64,000 nt of DNA from Frateuria aurantia DSM 6220 (GTDB lineage Bacteria; Pseudomonadota; Gammaproteobacteria; Xanthomonadales; Rhodanobacteraceae), in the NCBI RefSeq assembly GCF_000242255.2, contig NC_017033.1:620001-684000 (forward strand). The letters are read 5' to 3'. Numbering within the stretch: the stretch's first letter is position 1; each line of letters starts with the position of its first letter. The position numbers and the translations under genes were made by a program. Below are positions 18,801 to 30,746 of the stretch, in pieces. Under the pieces are notes generated by a model that saw only the letters and a program-made list of their open reading frames with translations, was not told the origin of the DNA and did no database searches.

Positions 18801-20936
18801 TCAGTCGGCGCGATCTGCCGGTGGTGCCTGTTTCAGGTGCTGCCACAGGAACTGGTAGTTCAGTGCCCAGAAGCGGGCGGTCTCGGTATTGTCGGCGCCC
18901 GAGCCATGGCCGCCACCGGCACTCTCGAAGAAATACATGTTCTTGTAGCCCAGGTCATCCAGCCTGGCCTTCATGGCACGAGCCTGGCCCGGGCCGACCC
19001 GGTCATCGCTGCTGGTGGTGATAAACAGCGTCGCCGGATAGGGCTGGCCGGCCCTGGCCAGCTGGAAGGGCGAGAATGTCTTCATGAAGGCCCAGTCGGA
19101 AGGCTTGTCGGGATTGCCGTATTCGGCGATCCACGAGGTGCCGGCCTGCAGTTTGACGAAGCGCTTCATGTCCAGCAGCGGTACCTGGCTGACGATGGCG
19201 CCATACAGCTGCGGATAGCTGACCAGCATGTTGCCGGCCAGCAGGCCGCCGTTGGAACCGCCCATCGCAGCCAGATACGGTGCCGAGGTGATCTTGCGGG
19301 CGACCAGGTCCTCGGCGACCGCGGCGAAGTCCTGATAGGCCTTGGGCCGGTTCTCGCGCAGTGCCGCACTGTGCCAGGTGGGGCCGTACTCGCCGCCACC
19401 GCGGATATTGGCCAGCACATAGACGCCGCCGCGGGCCAGCCATTCGCGGCCCATGACCGGGTTGTAGCCCGGTGTCAGTGAAACCTCGAAGCCGCCGTAA
19501 CCGTATTCCAGGGTCGGGTTGCGACCATCCAGCTTGAGGTCCTTGGGACCGACCAGGTAGTAGGGCACCTTGGTGCCGTCCCTGGAGGTGGCGAAATACT
19601 GATGGACGGCCAGTCCTTCGGTGGCGAAGAAAGCGGGCGACTGCTTGATGACTTCGGGCCGGATCTCGCCGATCACGCCGCGTGCCAGCGAGGGCGGAGT
19701 CAGAAATCCGGTGACCGTCATCCAGTATTCGTCATCGTGGTCGGGATCGGTATCGACCACCTCCACCGAGCTGTTCTGCGGGGCGCCGGCCAGAGGCTCG
19801 CTGGACCAGTGGCCATCGGCCTGCGGGGTCAGCACCAGCAGTTCGCTTTTCACATCATGCAGGACGGTGACGATCAGATGGTGGCGGGTCCAGACCGCGC
19901 CGGCCAGGGCACGATGCGCGTCGGGCAGGAACAGCGGGGTCAGCTCGCGCTTGCCGGCCAGATAGTCATCGAAGCGGGAGACCAGCAGCGTGCCGGCCGG
20001 CCAGCTGTGGCCTCCGACGGTCCAGGGTGAGCGGGTCTGGATCAGCAGCCATTCGCGATACGGGCTGGCACTGGCATCTTCGGGCACGTCGATGGCCTGC
20101 AGCGAATGATCGGCTTTCAGCAGGTATTGCTGACTGTGGTAGAAGTCGTGACTGACCGAGATCAGATTGCGCTCGAAACCCGGCGTGCCGTCGTGCGAGC
20201 CGCTGACTGCCATGTCGCTGGTCTTGCCCTGATAGACCGGCACCCGGCTCGCCAGCGGAGTGCCCCGCTGCCAGATGCTGACCACCCGGGGATAGCTGGA
20301 GCGGGTTTCGGCATCCTTGCCCAGGGTCGTGGCGACAAACAGGTGATCACGGTCGATCCAGTCGACCGTGGACTTGGCGACCGGCAGGTGGAAGCCGTCC
20401 TTGACGAAGCGGTGGCTGGCCAGATCGTATTCACGCACTTCCACTGCGTCGCCGCCGTCAGGTGACAGCGAGATCAGGCAGCGCTGGTAGTCGGGGCGCA
20501 GGCATTGCGCGCCTTTCCAGACCCAGGACTTGCCTTCCCGGCGGTTGAGCGCATCCAGGTCCAGCACCGTTTCCCACTGCGGCCGGGCCTGACGGTAGGC
20601 CTGCAGGGTGGTGCGGCGGTACAGCCCGTGGGGATGGTCCTTGTCGCGCCAGAAGTTGTAATAGTAGTGGCCGATATGGCTGACATAGGGGATGCGCTGG
20701 TTGGAGTTGAGCACATCCAGGATCCGCTGCTCGCTGGCAGCCAGATCACCCTGCCGACGCATGGCCTGCAAGGTGTGCTCGTTCTGTTGCGCGACCCAGG
20801 CCTGAGCCCTGGGGTCCTTGGCCTGCTCCAGCCACAGCGGGGCGTCGGGGCCAGACGCCGAGGCGGTCCCGGTCAGGCCCAGGGCGAGGGTGCTGGCCAG
20901 GACCAGGTGGCGACGGCGCAGGCGGGTGGGGTCCAT
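18801..20936 (-). CDS. Prolyl oligopeptidase family serine peptidase (S9)
   Basis: A 711-residue enzyme. A signal peptide (RLRRRHLVLASTLALGL, then ASASG) exports it, so it acts outside the cytoplasm. The first two thirds form the beta-propeller that filters peptide substrates; the C-terminal alpha/beta-hydrolase domain holds the nucleophile Ser in GGSNGG, the Asp region SSDDRVGPGQA and the catalytic His in GGGHGSGADN. The GGFEVSLTPGYNP block is typical of bacterial S9A members. The start ATG at 20936 gives the signal peptide; a frame open much further upstream runs antisense to ppnN and is not real. Confidence 0.92.
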   Translation of the reverse strand: MDPTRLRRRHLVLASTLALGLTGTASASGPDAPLWLEQAKDPRAQAWVAQQNEHTLQAMRRQGDLAASEQRILDVLNSNQRIPYVSHIGHYYYNFWRDKDHPHGLYRRTTLQAYRQARPQWETVLDLDALNRREGKSWVWKGAQCLRPDYQRCLISLSPDGGDAVEVREYDLASHRFVKDGFHLPVAKSTVDWIDRDHLFVATTLGKDAETRSSYPRVVSIWQRGTPLASRVPVYQGKTSDMAVSGSHDGTPGFERNLISVSHDFYHSQQYLLKADHSLQAIDVPEDASASPYREWLLIQTRSPWTVGGHSWPAGTLLVSRFDDYLAGKRELTPLFLPDAHRALAGAVWTRHHLIVTVLHDVKSELLVLTPQADGHWSSEPLAGAPQNSSVEVVDTDPDHDDEYWMTVTGFLTPPSLARGVIGEIRPEVIKQSPAFFATEGLAVHQYFATSRDGTKVPYYLVGPKDLKLDGRNPTLEYGYGGFEVSLTPGYNPVMGREWLARGGVYVLANIRGGGEYGPTWHSAALRENRPKAYQDFAAVAEDLVARKITSAPYLAAMGGSNGGLLAGNMLVSYPQLYGAIVSQVPLLDMKRFVKLQAGTSWIAEYGNPDKPSDWAFMKTFSPFQLARAGQPYPATLFITTSSDDRVGPGQARAMKARLDDLGYKNMYFFESAGGGHGSGADNTETARFWALNYQFLWQHLKQAPPADRAD

Positions 20937-21113
20937 GGTCTGATCTCTGCGGTAGGAAAGGAGGCCAGTCTCGGCGATGGGCGGCATTAAAACATGTGCT
21001 GATGGTTGGCATGCCGGACTTGACCGGTGCCCGATCGGGGTCGAAGCTAGGCGGCCCGTCCCGGGAGGCTGTCGGCCGACCTGTGTCGACGGATGCAAGG
21101 AGATAAGTCGTCC

Positions 21114-22526
21114 ATGAATCAATTGAATATCGCCACGGCTCCCGCAGCCGGCTACGCCACGGTCAGCGCCCAGGTTTCCCCGACCGGGGGACTGGATGTG
21201 CTGTCCCGCAATGAAGTGGCCAGGCTCAGCGATGCCAGCGGCACCGGTCTGCATGTCCTGCTGCGGCGCTGTGCGCTGGCGGTGCTGACCTCCGGTACCA
21301 TTTCCGACGACCCGCGGACCATGTTCGAACGCTATCCAGCCTTCGATATCCAGGTCCGCCAGCAGGATCGCGGCATTCGCATCGAATTGCAGCATGCGCC
21401 GGCCCAGGCCTTTGTCGACGGCAAGATCATCCGCGGCATCAACGAGTTGCTGGTGGCGGTGATCCGCGACATCGTGTATGTCGCGGCCCAGATAGAGCAG
21501 GGCGGCTTCGATCTGGCCGATCCGGTCGGCATCACCCATGCGGTGTTCGAGATCCTGCGCAATGCCCGCGTGCTGCAGGCCCAGAAGGACCCCAACCTGG
21601 TGGTGTGCTGGGGCGGGCATTCGATTTCGCGCGAAGAGTATGAATACTCCAAGGCCGTCGGCTATCAGCTGGGCCTGCGCGGCATGGACATCTGTACCGG
21701 CTGCGGTCCGGGCGCGATGAAGGGGCCGATGAAGGGTGCCAATATCGCCCATGCCAAGCAGCGGCACACCCGCAATCGCTATATCGGCATCAGTGAACCC
21801 GGCATCATCGCCGCCGAGTCGCCGAATCCGATCGTCAACGAACTGGTCATCATGCCGGATATCGAGAAGCGTCTGGAGGCCTTCGTCCGCGTCGGTCACG
21901 GCATCATCGTGTTTCCGGGCGGTGTCGGCACGGCCGAAGAGATTCTGTACCTGCTCGGCATCCTGCTGCATCCGGACAATCGCAGCCTGCCGTTCCCGCT
22001 GATCTTTACCGGCCCGGCCCATTCGGCCGGATATTTCGAACAGATCGATCGCTTCCTGCGTCTGACCCTGGGCGACTCGGTGGCCGAGCATTACCGCATC
22101 ATCGTCGGCCAGCCGGTCGAGGTGGCGCTGGAAATGGTTCGTGGCGTCGAGCGGGTGAGGGCCTACCGCCGGGCCACCGAAGATGCCTTCTTCTTCAACT
22201 GGGGCCTGCGGATTCCCTTCGAATTCCAGCAGCCGTTCCCGGCCACCCACGAGGCCGTGGCCGGCCTGTCGTTGCGTCACGGACGGCCGCGGCACGAGCT
22301 GGCGGCGGATCTGCGGCGTGCCTTCTCGGCCATCGTCGCCGGCAACGTCAAGGAGGCAGGGGTCAAGGCCATCGAGGCGCATGGGCCGTTCGTGATCGAC
22401 GGCGATGCCGACATCATGGCGGCGCTGGATGCCATGCTGAAGGCCTTTGTCGCCGATGACCGGATGAAGATCCCCGGCGGCACCGCCTATGAGCCCTGCT
22501 ATCGCCTGGCCCAGGCCGAGATCTGA
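21114..22526 (+). CDS. ppnN: Pyrimidine/purine nucleotide 5'-monophosphate nucleosidase
   Basis: A 470-residue protein of the PpnN (YgdH) family, which splits nucleoside monophosphates into base and ribose 5-phosphate and in E. coli is stimulated by (p)ppGpp. The N-terminal domain matches that family (ISDDPRTMFERYPAFDIQV, VDGKIIRGINELL). The LOG-type catalytic core has CWGGHSIS, GCGPGAMKGPMKGA and the PGGVGTAEE motif. ATG 21114 is preceded by AGGAG (21098-21102); ATG 21093 upstream of that site is unlikely. Confidence 0.93.
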   Translation: MNQLNIATAPAAGYATVSAQVSPTGGLDVLSRNEVARLSDASGTGLHVLLRRCALAVLTSGTISDDPRTMFERYPAFDIQVRQQDRGIRIELQHAPAQAFVDGKIIRGINELLVAVIRDIVYVAAQIEQGGFDLADPVGITHAVFEILRNARVLQAQKDPNLVVCWGGHSISREEYEYSKAVGYQLGLRGMDICTGCGPGAMKGPMKGANIAHAKQRHTRNRYIGISEPGIIAAESPNPIVNELVIMPDIEKRLEAFVRVGHGIIVFPGGVGTAEEILYLLGILLHPDNRSLPFPLIFTGPAHSAGYFEQIDRFLRLTLGDSVAEHYRIIVGQPVEVALEMVRGVERVRAYRRATEDAFFFNWGLRIPFEFQQPFPATHEAVAGLSLRHGRPRHELAADLRRAFSAIVAGNVKEAGVKAIEAHGPFVIDGDADIMAALDAMLKAFVADDRMKIPGGTAYEPCYRLAQAEI

Positions 22527-22579
22527 ACCAGGCTGCGGCGAGGGGGTGATCCGCCGCTCTCGCCGTTCATGCCACCCCG

Positions 22580-22613
22580 GACGCCGTCCCCGCCTGCAGG
22601 CAGGGGCGGCGTC
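22580..22613. terminator. Hairpin downstream of ppnN
   Basis: Seventeen bases beginning GACGCCGTCCCC pair, with two mismatches, to the following seventeen ending GGGGCGGCGTC. The hairpin starts 54 bases after the ppnN stop. It is followed by TTGCTGT, only a weak T-run. Probable 3' end of the ppnN transcript. Confidence 0.45.
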
Positions 22614-22889
22614 TTGCTGTATTCGTGATGCATCATGCTGCGCCACCGCAGGAGAGGAGGCCGGTACCTGGATGGCCGGCTCGCGCTGGGCGCTCTCGAC
22701 GTCTGGCGAAGGAGGCGGCCGCTCAGCTTTATACATGTGCGAAAACGAGCACGCTTTGCCTGGTTTTCAGATTTGAATCGTGGCAATCGTGCCGCTGGCC
22801 AGTATCCTGCCGGCAACGTCGAAAACCGCATGGCAGCGCCTTTTATCGCGAAAATGAACAAGTCGCGGGATGCTGCGTCGCCGCGTGTG

Positions 22890-22938
22890 ATGTTCGAATA
22901 TGTTGGGTTATGATCGCTTCCGAAAGCCCCTCGAACAT
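22890..22938 (+). promoter_or_regulatory. Candidate glpD promoter with GlpR-like half-sites
   Basis: ATGTTCGA (22890-22897, continuing as ATA) and TCGAACAT (22931-22938) are reverse complements, 33 bases apart, and match the half-sites of the known E. coli GlpR operator (ATGTTCG and CGAACAT). A TATGAT -10 hexamer (22909-22914) lies between them. This fits glycerol 3-phosphate-relieved repression of glpD. No glpR gene is in the window and the -35 is poor. Confidence 0.4.
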
Positions 22939-23024
22939 TCATGCCCACTCCTGAGTGTCATGATCATGTGTGGTGAATGATGAGGTCACTGGCGGGCTCC
23001 GATTTGATCACCAAGGGTGTGGCA

Positions 23025-24521
23025 ATGTTCGAAGAAGTGGATCTGCTGGTCGTCGGTGGTGGCATCAATGGCGTCGGGATTGCCCGGGATGCCGTCGGCC
23101 GTGGCCTGCGGGTAATGTTGTGCGAACAGGATGACCTGGCCTCGCATACGTCCAGCGCCAGTACCAAACTGATCCATGGCGGCCTGCGCTATCTCGAGCA
23201 GTATGAATTCAAGCTGGTCGGCAAGGCTCTGGCCGAGCGCGAAGTGCTGTTGCGCGCCGCCCCGCACATCATCAGTCCGCTGCGTTTCGTGCTGCCGCAC
23301 CAGCCACATCTGCGCCCGGCGTGGATGATACGGATCGGTCTGTTCCTGTATGACCACCTGGGACGGGTCAAGCATCCCACCTTGAAGCCTTCGAGGAGCC
23401 TGGATCTGCGGACGGATCCCACCGGCACGCCGTTGCGCGACGAGTTCACCCGTGGCTTCGTGTATTCCGACGCGCGGGTGCAGGATGCCCGGCTGGTGGT
23501 GCTCAATGCCATGGACATCCGCGAGCGCGGCGGCGAGGTCTTGACCCGGACCCGCTGTGTCTCGGCCCGGCGTGACAGCGCGGCCTGGACCGTGCAGCTG
23601 CAGTCGCAGGCCGGCGGCCCCCTGCGCGAAGTACGGGCCAGGGCCCTGGTCAATGCCGCCGGCCCCTGGGCGGCCAGATTCCTGGATGAAGTCGCCCACG
23701 TCGCCCATGACCACACCGTGCGCCTGGTCAAAGGCAGCCATATCGTGGTGCCCAAACTGTTCGAGCATGATCATGCCTATATCTTCCAGCAGCCGGATCG
23801 CCGCATCGTGTTTGCGATTCCCTATGAGGGCGAGTTCACCCTGATCGGCACCACCGATGTCGAGTTCAAGGCCGACCCGGCGCATGTCGAGATCAGTGAC
23901 GAGGAAACCCGCTATCTCTGCGAGGCTGCCAGCCGTTATTTCAAGCAGCCGATTCGCGAACAGGACGTGGTCTGGGCCTACAGCGGCGTGCGGCCGCTGC
24001 TGAGCGACGACAATGACAGTGCCTCCGAGGCGACCCGCGACTATCTGCTGGGCCTGGATACCCAGGGCGCCCCCTTGCTGAACGTGTTCGGCGGCAAGCT
24101 GACCACCTTCCGCCGGCTGGGTGAGGATGCGGTCAACCAGCTGGCACCGGTGCTGGGCTGCAAGCAGGGCCCCTGGACGGACGAGGCCATTCTTCCCGGC
24201 GGCGATGTCGCCGAGGGACTGGTCGCAGGACTGGTCAGCCAGCTGGCGGTGACCCACGCCTGGGTGCCCTCGCCGTTGCTGGAGCGCTGGTGCCACAGCT
24301 ACGGCACCCGTACCCGTCGCCTGCTGGGCGGAGCCAAGGGCATGGATGATCTGGGCGAGCACTTTGGCGCCGGCCTGCATGCCAGGGAAGTGGATTATCT
24401 GCTGACCCACGAATGGGCCAGTACCGCCGACGACATCCTGTGGCGGCGTTCCAAGCTGGGTCTGCATTTCGACCCGGCCATGCGTGAGCATCTGGCGGCA
24501 TATATCAGCGCCGCCGCCTGA
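23025..24521 (+). CDS. glpD: Aerobic glycerol-3-phosphate dehydrogenase
   Basis: A 498-residue FAD-dependent membrane-associated enzyme that oxidises glycerol 3-phosphate to dihydroxyacetone phosphate and passes electrons to quinone. The FAD site is DLLVVGGGINGVGIARDAVGR. Further marks are TSSASTKLIHGGLRYLE, RLVKGSHIVVP, IGTTDVEF and VFGGKLTTFRRL, all close to E. coli GlpD. ATG 23025 gives the family N-terminus; ATG 22977 and 22980 in frame would add residues with no counterpart. With glpF and glpK downstream it forms the glycerol pathway. Confidence 0.95.
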   Translation: MFEEVDLLVVGGGINGVGIARDAVGRGLRVMLCEQDDLASHTSSASTKLIHGGLRYLEQYEFKLVGKALAEREVLLRAAPHIISPLRFVLPHQPHLRPAWMIRIGLFLYDHLGRVKHPTLKPSRSLDLRTDPTGTPLRDEFTRGFVYSDARVQDARLVVLNAMDIRERGGEVLTRTRCVSARRDSAAWTVQLQSQAGGPLREVRARALVNAAGPWAARFLDEVAHVAHDHTVRLVKGSHIVVPKLFEHDHAYIFQQPDRRIVFAIPYEGEFTLIGTTDVEFKADPAHVEISDEETRYLCEAASRYFKQPIREQDVVWAYSGVRPLLSDDNDSASEATRDYLLGLDTQGAPLLNVFGGKLTTFRRLGEDAVNQLAPVLGCKQGPWTDEAILPGGDVAEGLVAGLVSQLAVTHAWVPSPLLERWCHSYGTRTRRLLGGAKGMDDLGEHFGAGLHAREVDYLLTHEWASTADDILWRRSKLGLHFDPAMREHLAAYISAAA

Positions 24522-24639
24522 TTCAAGCCTGATCCGATACGACACTGATCGTGCCGTGCCGGCACGGTGCGGCTTCTTGTTGCCCGCTTTTGTGCGGCGC
24601 CCCCATTGATCGACGACAGCTGAGCACGGAGATACCGAA

Positions 24640-26893
<2,254 letters not shown>

Positions 26894-26903
26894 GCTCAGG
26901 ACC

Positions 26904-26963
26904 CGCCTGCATCCGGCAGGCGTCCAGTCCGATGCAAAACGGCCCGCCTCTGCGGGCCGTTTT
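26904..26963. terminator. Tandem hairpins after glpK; the second is an intrinsic terminator
   Basis: A first hairpin, CGCCTGC-ATCCG-GCAGGCG (26904-26922), is followed by AAAACGGCCCGC-CTCT-GCGGGCCGTTTT (26936-26963). The second is a perfect 12-bp stem with A- and T-runs on both sides, so it can act in both directions: for glpK and for the converging kinase gene that ends at 27000. Confidence 0.85.
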
Positions 26964-26999
26964 GGCTGGTGGCGGGCCCGCTGCCGCGGGCCGGCCTGA

Positions 27000-27935
27000 T
27001 CAGTCCAGAGCGTAGCCGAACTGGTCCTCGAACTCCGCCGCGAAGCTGGCGAAATCGAAGTGCTGGTTCTGGGTGCCGGGGTGGCCGACTTTCAGTGCAC
27101 CCATCAACGAGGCCATCCGGCCGGTGGTGGCCCAGTCCCGACCGTGGGTGATGCCGTGGATCAGGCCGGCACGGTAGGCATCGCCGCAGCCGGTGGGGTC
27201 GACCACCTTGTGTTCACGGGCCGGCGGAATCGCGATGACCTCGCCGTCGGCATGAATGACCGAGCCACGCGGACCCTGGGTCACGATATAGGCCTTGACC
27301 TTGCCGGCAATGGTTTCGGCCGACCAGCCGGTGCGGGTCTGCAGCAGCTGCGACTCGTAGTCATTGACGATGACATAGGTCGCCTTCTCGATCATGGCCT
27401 GGAATTCTTCGCCATTGAACAGCGGCATGGCCTGGCCCGGATCGAAGATGAACGGGGTGCCGTCGGCGAAGAAGTCGTCGACGTGGCGCAGCATCGCTTC
27501 GCGACTGTCCGGCGCCACGATCGCCAGTTCGCAGTCTTCGATGTCGCTGACGCTGATCTCGTGGGCGCTGGACATCGCGCCGGGATGGAAGGCGGTGATC
27601 TGGTTGTTGTCCAGGTCGGTGGTGATAAAGCACTGCGGCGTGAACTGCTCGGGGTATTCGCGCACATGGTCCAGGCGGATGCCGTGCTTGACCAGATGGG
27701 CGCGGTAAGGCGCGAAATCCTGGCCGACGGCGGCCACCACGATGGGCTCGTCACCCAGCAGCTTCAGATTGTAGGCGATATTGCCGGCGCAGCCGCCGAA
27801 CTCGCGACGCATGCCGGGGACCAGAAAGGACACATTGAGAATATGGACCTGGTCCGGGAGGATATGGTTCTTGAACTGGTCCTGGAACACCATGATGGTG
27901 TCATAGGCCAGGGATCCGCAGATGACGGCAGGCAT
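27000..27935 (-). CDS. PfkB-family carbohydrate/adenosine kinase
   Basis: A 311-residue ribokinase-fold kinase. Marks are the early GSLAYD motif, FGGCAGNIAYNLKLLG (substrate-binding GG region), VTQGPRGSV, and the catalytic motif DPTGCGDAYRAGL with the base Asp. The sequence is the type usually called adenosine kinase in xanthomonads, phosphorylating adenosine to AMP, but a sugar kinase cannot be ruled out. ATG 27935 gives the conserved start (PAVICGSLAYD); the longer open frame upstream is Arg/Cys-rich and unsupported. It converges with glpK. Confidence 0.88.
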   Translation of the reverse strand: MPAVICGSLAYDTIMVFQDQFKNHILPDQVHILNVSFLVPGMRREFGGCAGNIAYNLKLLGDEPIVVAAVGQDFAPYRAHLVKHGIRLDHVREYPEQFTPQCFITTDLDNNQITAFHPGAMSSAHEISVSDIEDCELAIVAPDSREAMLRHVDDFFADGTPFIFDPGQAMPLFNGEEFQAMIEKATYVIVNDYESQLLQTRTGWSAETIAGKVKAYIVTQGPRGSVIHADGEVIAIPPAREHKVVDPTGCGDAYRAGLIHGITHGRDWATTGRMASLMGALKVGHPGTQNQHFDFASFAAEFEDQFGYALD

Positions 27936-28152
27936 GGGCAGGGGTCCACTGTAAGGGAAAGATCGGCATCCGTCCGGCGGGTCGCGGGATGCATCTAAAA
28001 CCCCGCATTTTAACGTCATCTGCCTGTCATGGCGACTCGTGCATGATCGCACGCGTCGGGCCGGTTCGCAGGCCGGTTTCAAAAAGGCCAATAAGTTAAG
28101 GATTATTAACGAACTTGTCCTTGCGCGCAGGGGCTGCGCTTACTAGACTTGA

Positions 28153-29241
<1,089 letters not shown>

Positions 29242-29262
29242 TTCCACAGGAGTGAGGCCGCC

Positions 29263-30255
29263 ATGGCGCTACCACGCGAAGGCGGCCCGTCGCTGTTTGC
29301 CGGACCCATCGCCGGAACCCTGCGATTGGTGATGTATCTGGCCATTGCCCTGGTGGTGATGGTGCTCGACCATCGCAATGGCTGGATGTACCACGCACGC
29401 TATACCGCTTCGGTCCTGGTCGAGCCGCTGTACCGGCTGGCCGGCCTGCCCAGCCGCAGCCTGCATGCGCTGACTGTGGCCTTCGCCGATCGCAGCCTGC
29501 TGACCGAACAGAATCGCGAGTTGCGCCAGGATCTGTTGCTGGCCAATGCCAAGCTGAGCCGGATGGCCGAAGTGGCGCGCCAGAATACTCATTTGCGGGA
29601 ACTGCTCGATACCCAGCACAGTCTGGACATCAATGTGCAGCTGGCGCGGGTGATCGGGGTTGATCTGGGCGCCTTCCGGCATCGGCTGACCATCAATCTG
29701 GGGGCCAATCAGGGTGTGCGTGCCGGTCAGCCGGTGATCGATGCCCATGGCCTGCTCGGCCAGGTCGTGAATGTATTGCCGAACACCGCCGAGGTGATGC
29801 TGGTGACCAATCCCGATCATGCCGTTCCCGTCACCATCGAGCGTACCGGTCTGCGTACTGTAGCCTACGGTTCGCAGGACGAAGGACTGCTGACCTTGCC
29901 CGAAATTCCCGGCGCGGCCGATGTCAGGGCCGGTGACCGCTTGCTGACCTCGGGTCTGGGCGGGCGCTTTCCCGCCGGCTTCCCGGTGGGAACGGTGATT
30001 GGTGCCGGCACCAGCAACGGCATGTTCCTGCAGGCCAGTGCCCGACCGGCGGCGGATATCGACCGCGCCGACGAGGTCTTGCTGCTGCACGATCTGGCCG
30101 ACCCGGTGGGGCCGCCGGGGCCGGCGCCGCAGATCGGTCCGCCCGCCGAGCTGGCACCGCCACCGGCGGCGGCCAGCAGTGGCGGCCATGCTGCCCGGCC
30201 GATGCCGGCCGCTTCGGTGGCGCCGGCTGCCAGCGCCGGGTCGGTGCGGCCATGA
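29263..30255 (+). CDS. mreC: Rod shape-determining protein MreC
   Basis: A 330-residue periplasmic scaffold of the elongasome. One N-terminal transmembrane helix (about 24-40) is followed by a coiled coil (LLTEQNRELRQDLLLANAKLSR) and the two beta domains (INLGANQGVRAGQPVID, VMLVTNPDHAVPV, RAGDRLLTSGLGGRFPAGFPVG). The last 50 or so residues are a Pro/Ala-rich tail, longer than in E. coli and probably disordered. AGGAG precedes the ATG. Its stop overlaps the mreD start (ATGA). Confidence 0.95.
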   Translation: MALPREGGPSLFAGPIAGTLRLVMYLAIALVVMVLDHRNGWMYHARYTASVLVEPLYRLAGLPSRSLHALTVAFADRSLLTEQNRELRQDLLLANAKLSRMAEVARQNTHLRELLDTQHSLDINVQLARVIGVDLGAFRHRLTINLGANQGVRAGQPVIDAHGLLGQVVNVLPNTAEVMLVTNPDHAVPVTIERTGLRTVAYGSQDEGLLTLPEIPGAADVRAGDRLLTSGLGGRFPAGFPVGTVIGAGTSNGMFLQASARPAADIDRADEVLLLHDLADPVGPPGPAPQIGPPAELAPPPAAASSGGHAARPMPAASVAPAASAGSVRP

Positions 30256-30737
30256 GCGGGATGCGTCACGGTGGTCTGTATCTGGCCGGTACACTGGTGC
30301 TGTCGCTGTTGTTGATGCTGTTGCCCCTGCCCAGCGGGCTGGAGCCGCTGAAGCCTTATTGGCCGGCCCTGGTGCTGATCTACTGGGCGCTGGAATCGAC
30401 GGACAGGATCAGTCTCGGGCTGGCCTTCAGCATCGGCATGATCGCCGACCTGATCAGCGGCGTGCTGCTGGGTGAGCAGGCGCTGCGGCTGACGGCGCTG
30501 GTCTTTATCGTGCTGAGGATCCGCCCGCGGCTGCGTTTTTTCCGGATGTGGCAGCAGGTGCTGGCCGTGGCGGCGCTGCTGCTGAATGATCGCCTGATCC
30601 TGCTGGTGGTGCGCCTGTTTGCCGGCGAGGCCGTGCCGCCGCTGATCTGGTGGGGCGCGCCACTGGTGGGAGCCGCGCTGTGGCCTTTCCTGTTTCTGCT
30701 GCTGGACGACCTGCGGTCGCGGCTGCGGATCCAGTAG
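30252..30737 (+). CDS. mreD: Rod shape-determining protein MreD
   Basis: A 161-residue inner-membrane protein with five or six hydrophobic segments, the usual MreD size. The family pattern PYWPALVLIYWALE, followed by ISLGLAFSIGMIADLISGVLLGEQAL, is clear. It overlaps mreC by four bases and lies 9 bases before the PBP2 gene, so it is translated as part of the shape operon. It links MreC with the PBP2-RodA synthase. Confidence 0.93.
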   Translation: MSGMRHGGLYLAGTLVLSLLLMLLPLPSGLEPLKPYWPALVLIYWALESTDRISLGLAFSIGMIADLISGVLLGEQALRLTALVFIVLRIRPRLRFFRMWQQVLAVAALLLNDRLILLVVRLFAGEAVPPLIWWGAPLVGAALWPFLFLLLDDLRSRLRIQ

Positions 30738-30746
30738 TCTGCTCTG

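Larger units (their letters stand above)
22527..23024. other. Intergenic region between ppnN and glpD (no gene seen)
   Basis: About 500 bases without a credible gene; the frames crossing it are short and of non-coding composition. Near its left end is a hairpin after ppnN. The right 150 bases hold a good -10 hexamer flanked by two oppositely oriented half-sites resembling GlpR operators. The middle is more AT-rich than the surroundings, as expected for a promoter region. If ATG 22977 were used, glpD would begin 16 codons earlier, but those residues do not match the family. Confidence 0.6.

Noticed and set aside
18801-22736. A single minus-strand frame open for 1311 codons
   Set aside because: Only the part from 20936 to 18801 matches a family (S9 peptidase with signal peptide). 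The rest is antisense to ppnN and reads as Gln/Arg/His-rich non-coding translation, common in high-GC DNA.
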